Assembly (NCBI GenBank): GCA_002434245.1
Contig: DJJR01000078.1
Span: 1 to 11,988, forward strand
Source of the DNA: Pelosinus fermentans
GTDB lineage: Bacteria > Bacillota > Negativicutes > DSM-13327
Length of the DNA stretch: 11,988 nucleotides
Direction of reading: 5' to 3'
Shown: positions 11,943 through 11,988 of the stretch, in pieces
Layout of the letters: every line of letters begins with the position of its first letter
Position numbering within the stretch: position 1 is the stretch's first letter
Made by a program: the position numbers and the translations under genes
Notes under the pieces: model-generated
The model's input: only the letters and a program-made list of their open reading frames with translations
The model's database searches: none
What the model was told of the DNA's origin: nothing

Positions 11943-11988
11943 TATGTATTCACTAGCAGAGAAGAAGAAATAAGTCCAGCGGTAATAT

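Overview
The window looks like a chromosomal segment of a low-GC Firmicute. A diderm, B12-using lineage of the Negativicutes type (Sporomusa/Pelosinus relatives) is my best guess. The guess rests on AT-rich DNA, strong AGGAGG-type ribosome binding sites, intrinsic terminators with U tracts, three cobalamin riboswitches within 2.5 kb, and a YddA/SbmA-type ABC exporter-fold protein. This is inference from gene style, not a database match.

Left third (1-3260): a genomic scar zone. It opens with the 3' part of a group II intron (maturase C-terminus broken by an in-frame TGA, then domain V/VI). Next is a stand-alone transcription unit for a structured RNA (consensus-like promoter, several stems, intrinsic terminator, no ORF). 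A small DUF6809-like gene follows. After it comes an AraC-family gene cut in half by a REP-flanked, internally deleted IS200-like (Y1/RAYT) transposase element. Beyond that lie two short duplicated gene 3' ends, each with its terminator, that match the ends of the intact ABC transporter and aminotransferase genes downstream. A second REP-plus-transposase N-terminal fragment has landed in the aminotransferase remnant.

Middle (3261-9207): ordinary intact genes. They are a secreted PDZ-domain protein of unknown function convergent with a class I/II PLP aminotransferase, separated by a bidirectional terminator; a phosphotriesterase-family metal-dependent hydrolase; and, convergent with it, a fused permease/ATPase ABC transporter of the YddA/SbmA/BacA type that starts at GTG.

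Right part (9350-11988): a cobalamin-controlled region on the + strand. A TTGACA promoter feeds cobalamin riboswitch 1 and a 23-bp terminator with no gene behind it. A near-identical riboswitch 2 with its own 22-bp terminator follows, then a 53-aa ORF that is too short for most gene callers, a third terminator, and a lipoprotein substrate-binding protein of the BtuF/FhuD family. A third cobalamin riboswitch, with a promoter overlapped by a perfect 14-bp inverted repeat and a terminator, lies downstream and must control genes beyond the window. Together this suggests B12-repressed uptake of cobalamin or another corrinoid/chelate. The tandem riboswitch-terminator pair is the most unusual regulatory feature, and the RNA at about 610-867 is the best candidate for something undescribed.
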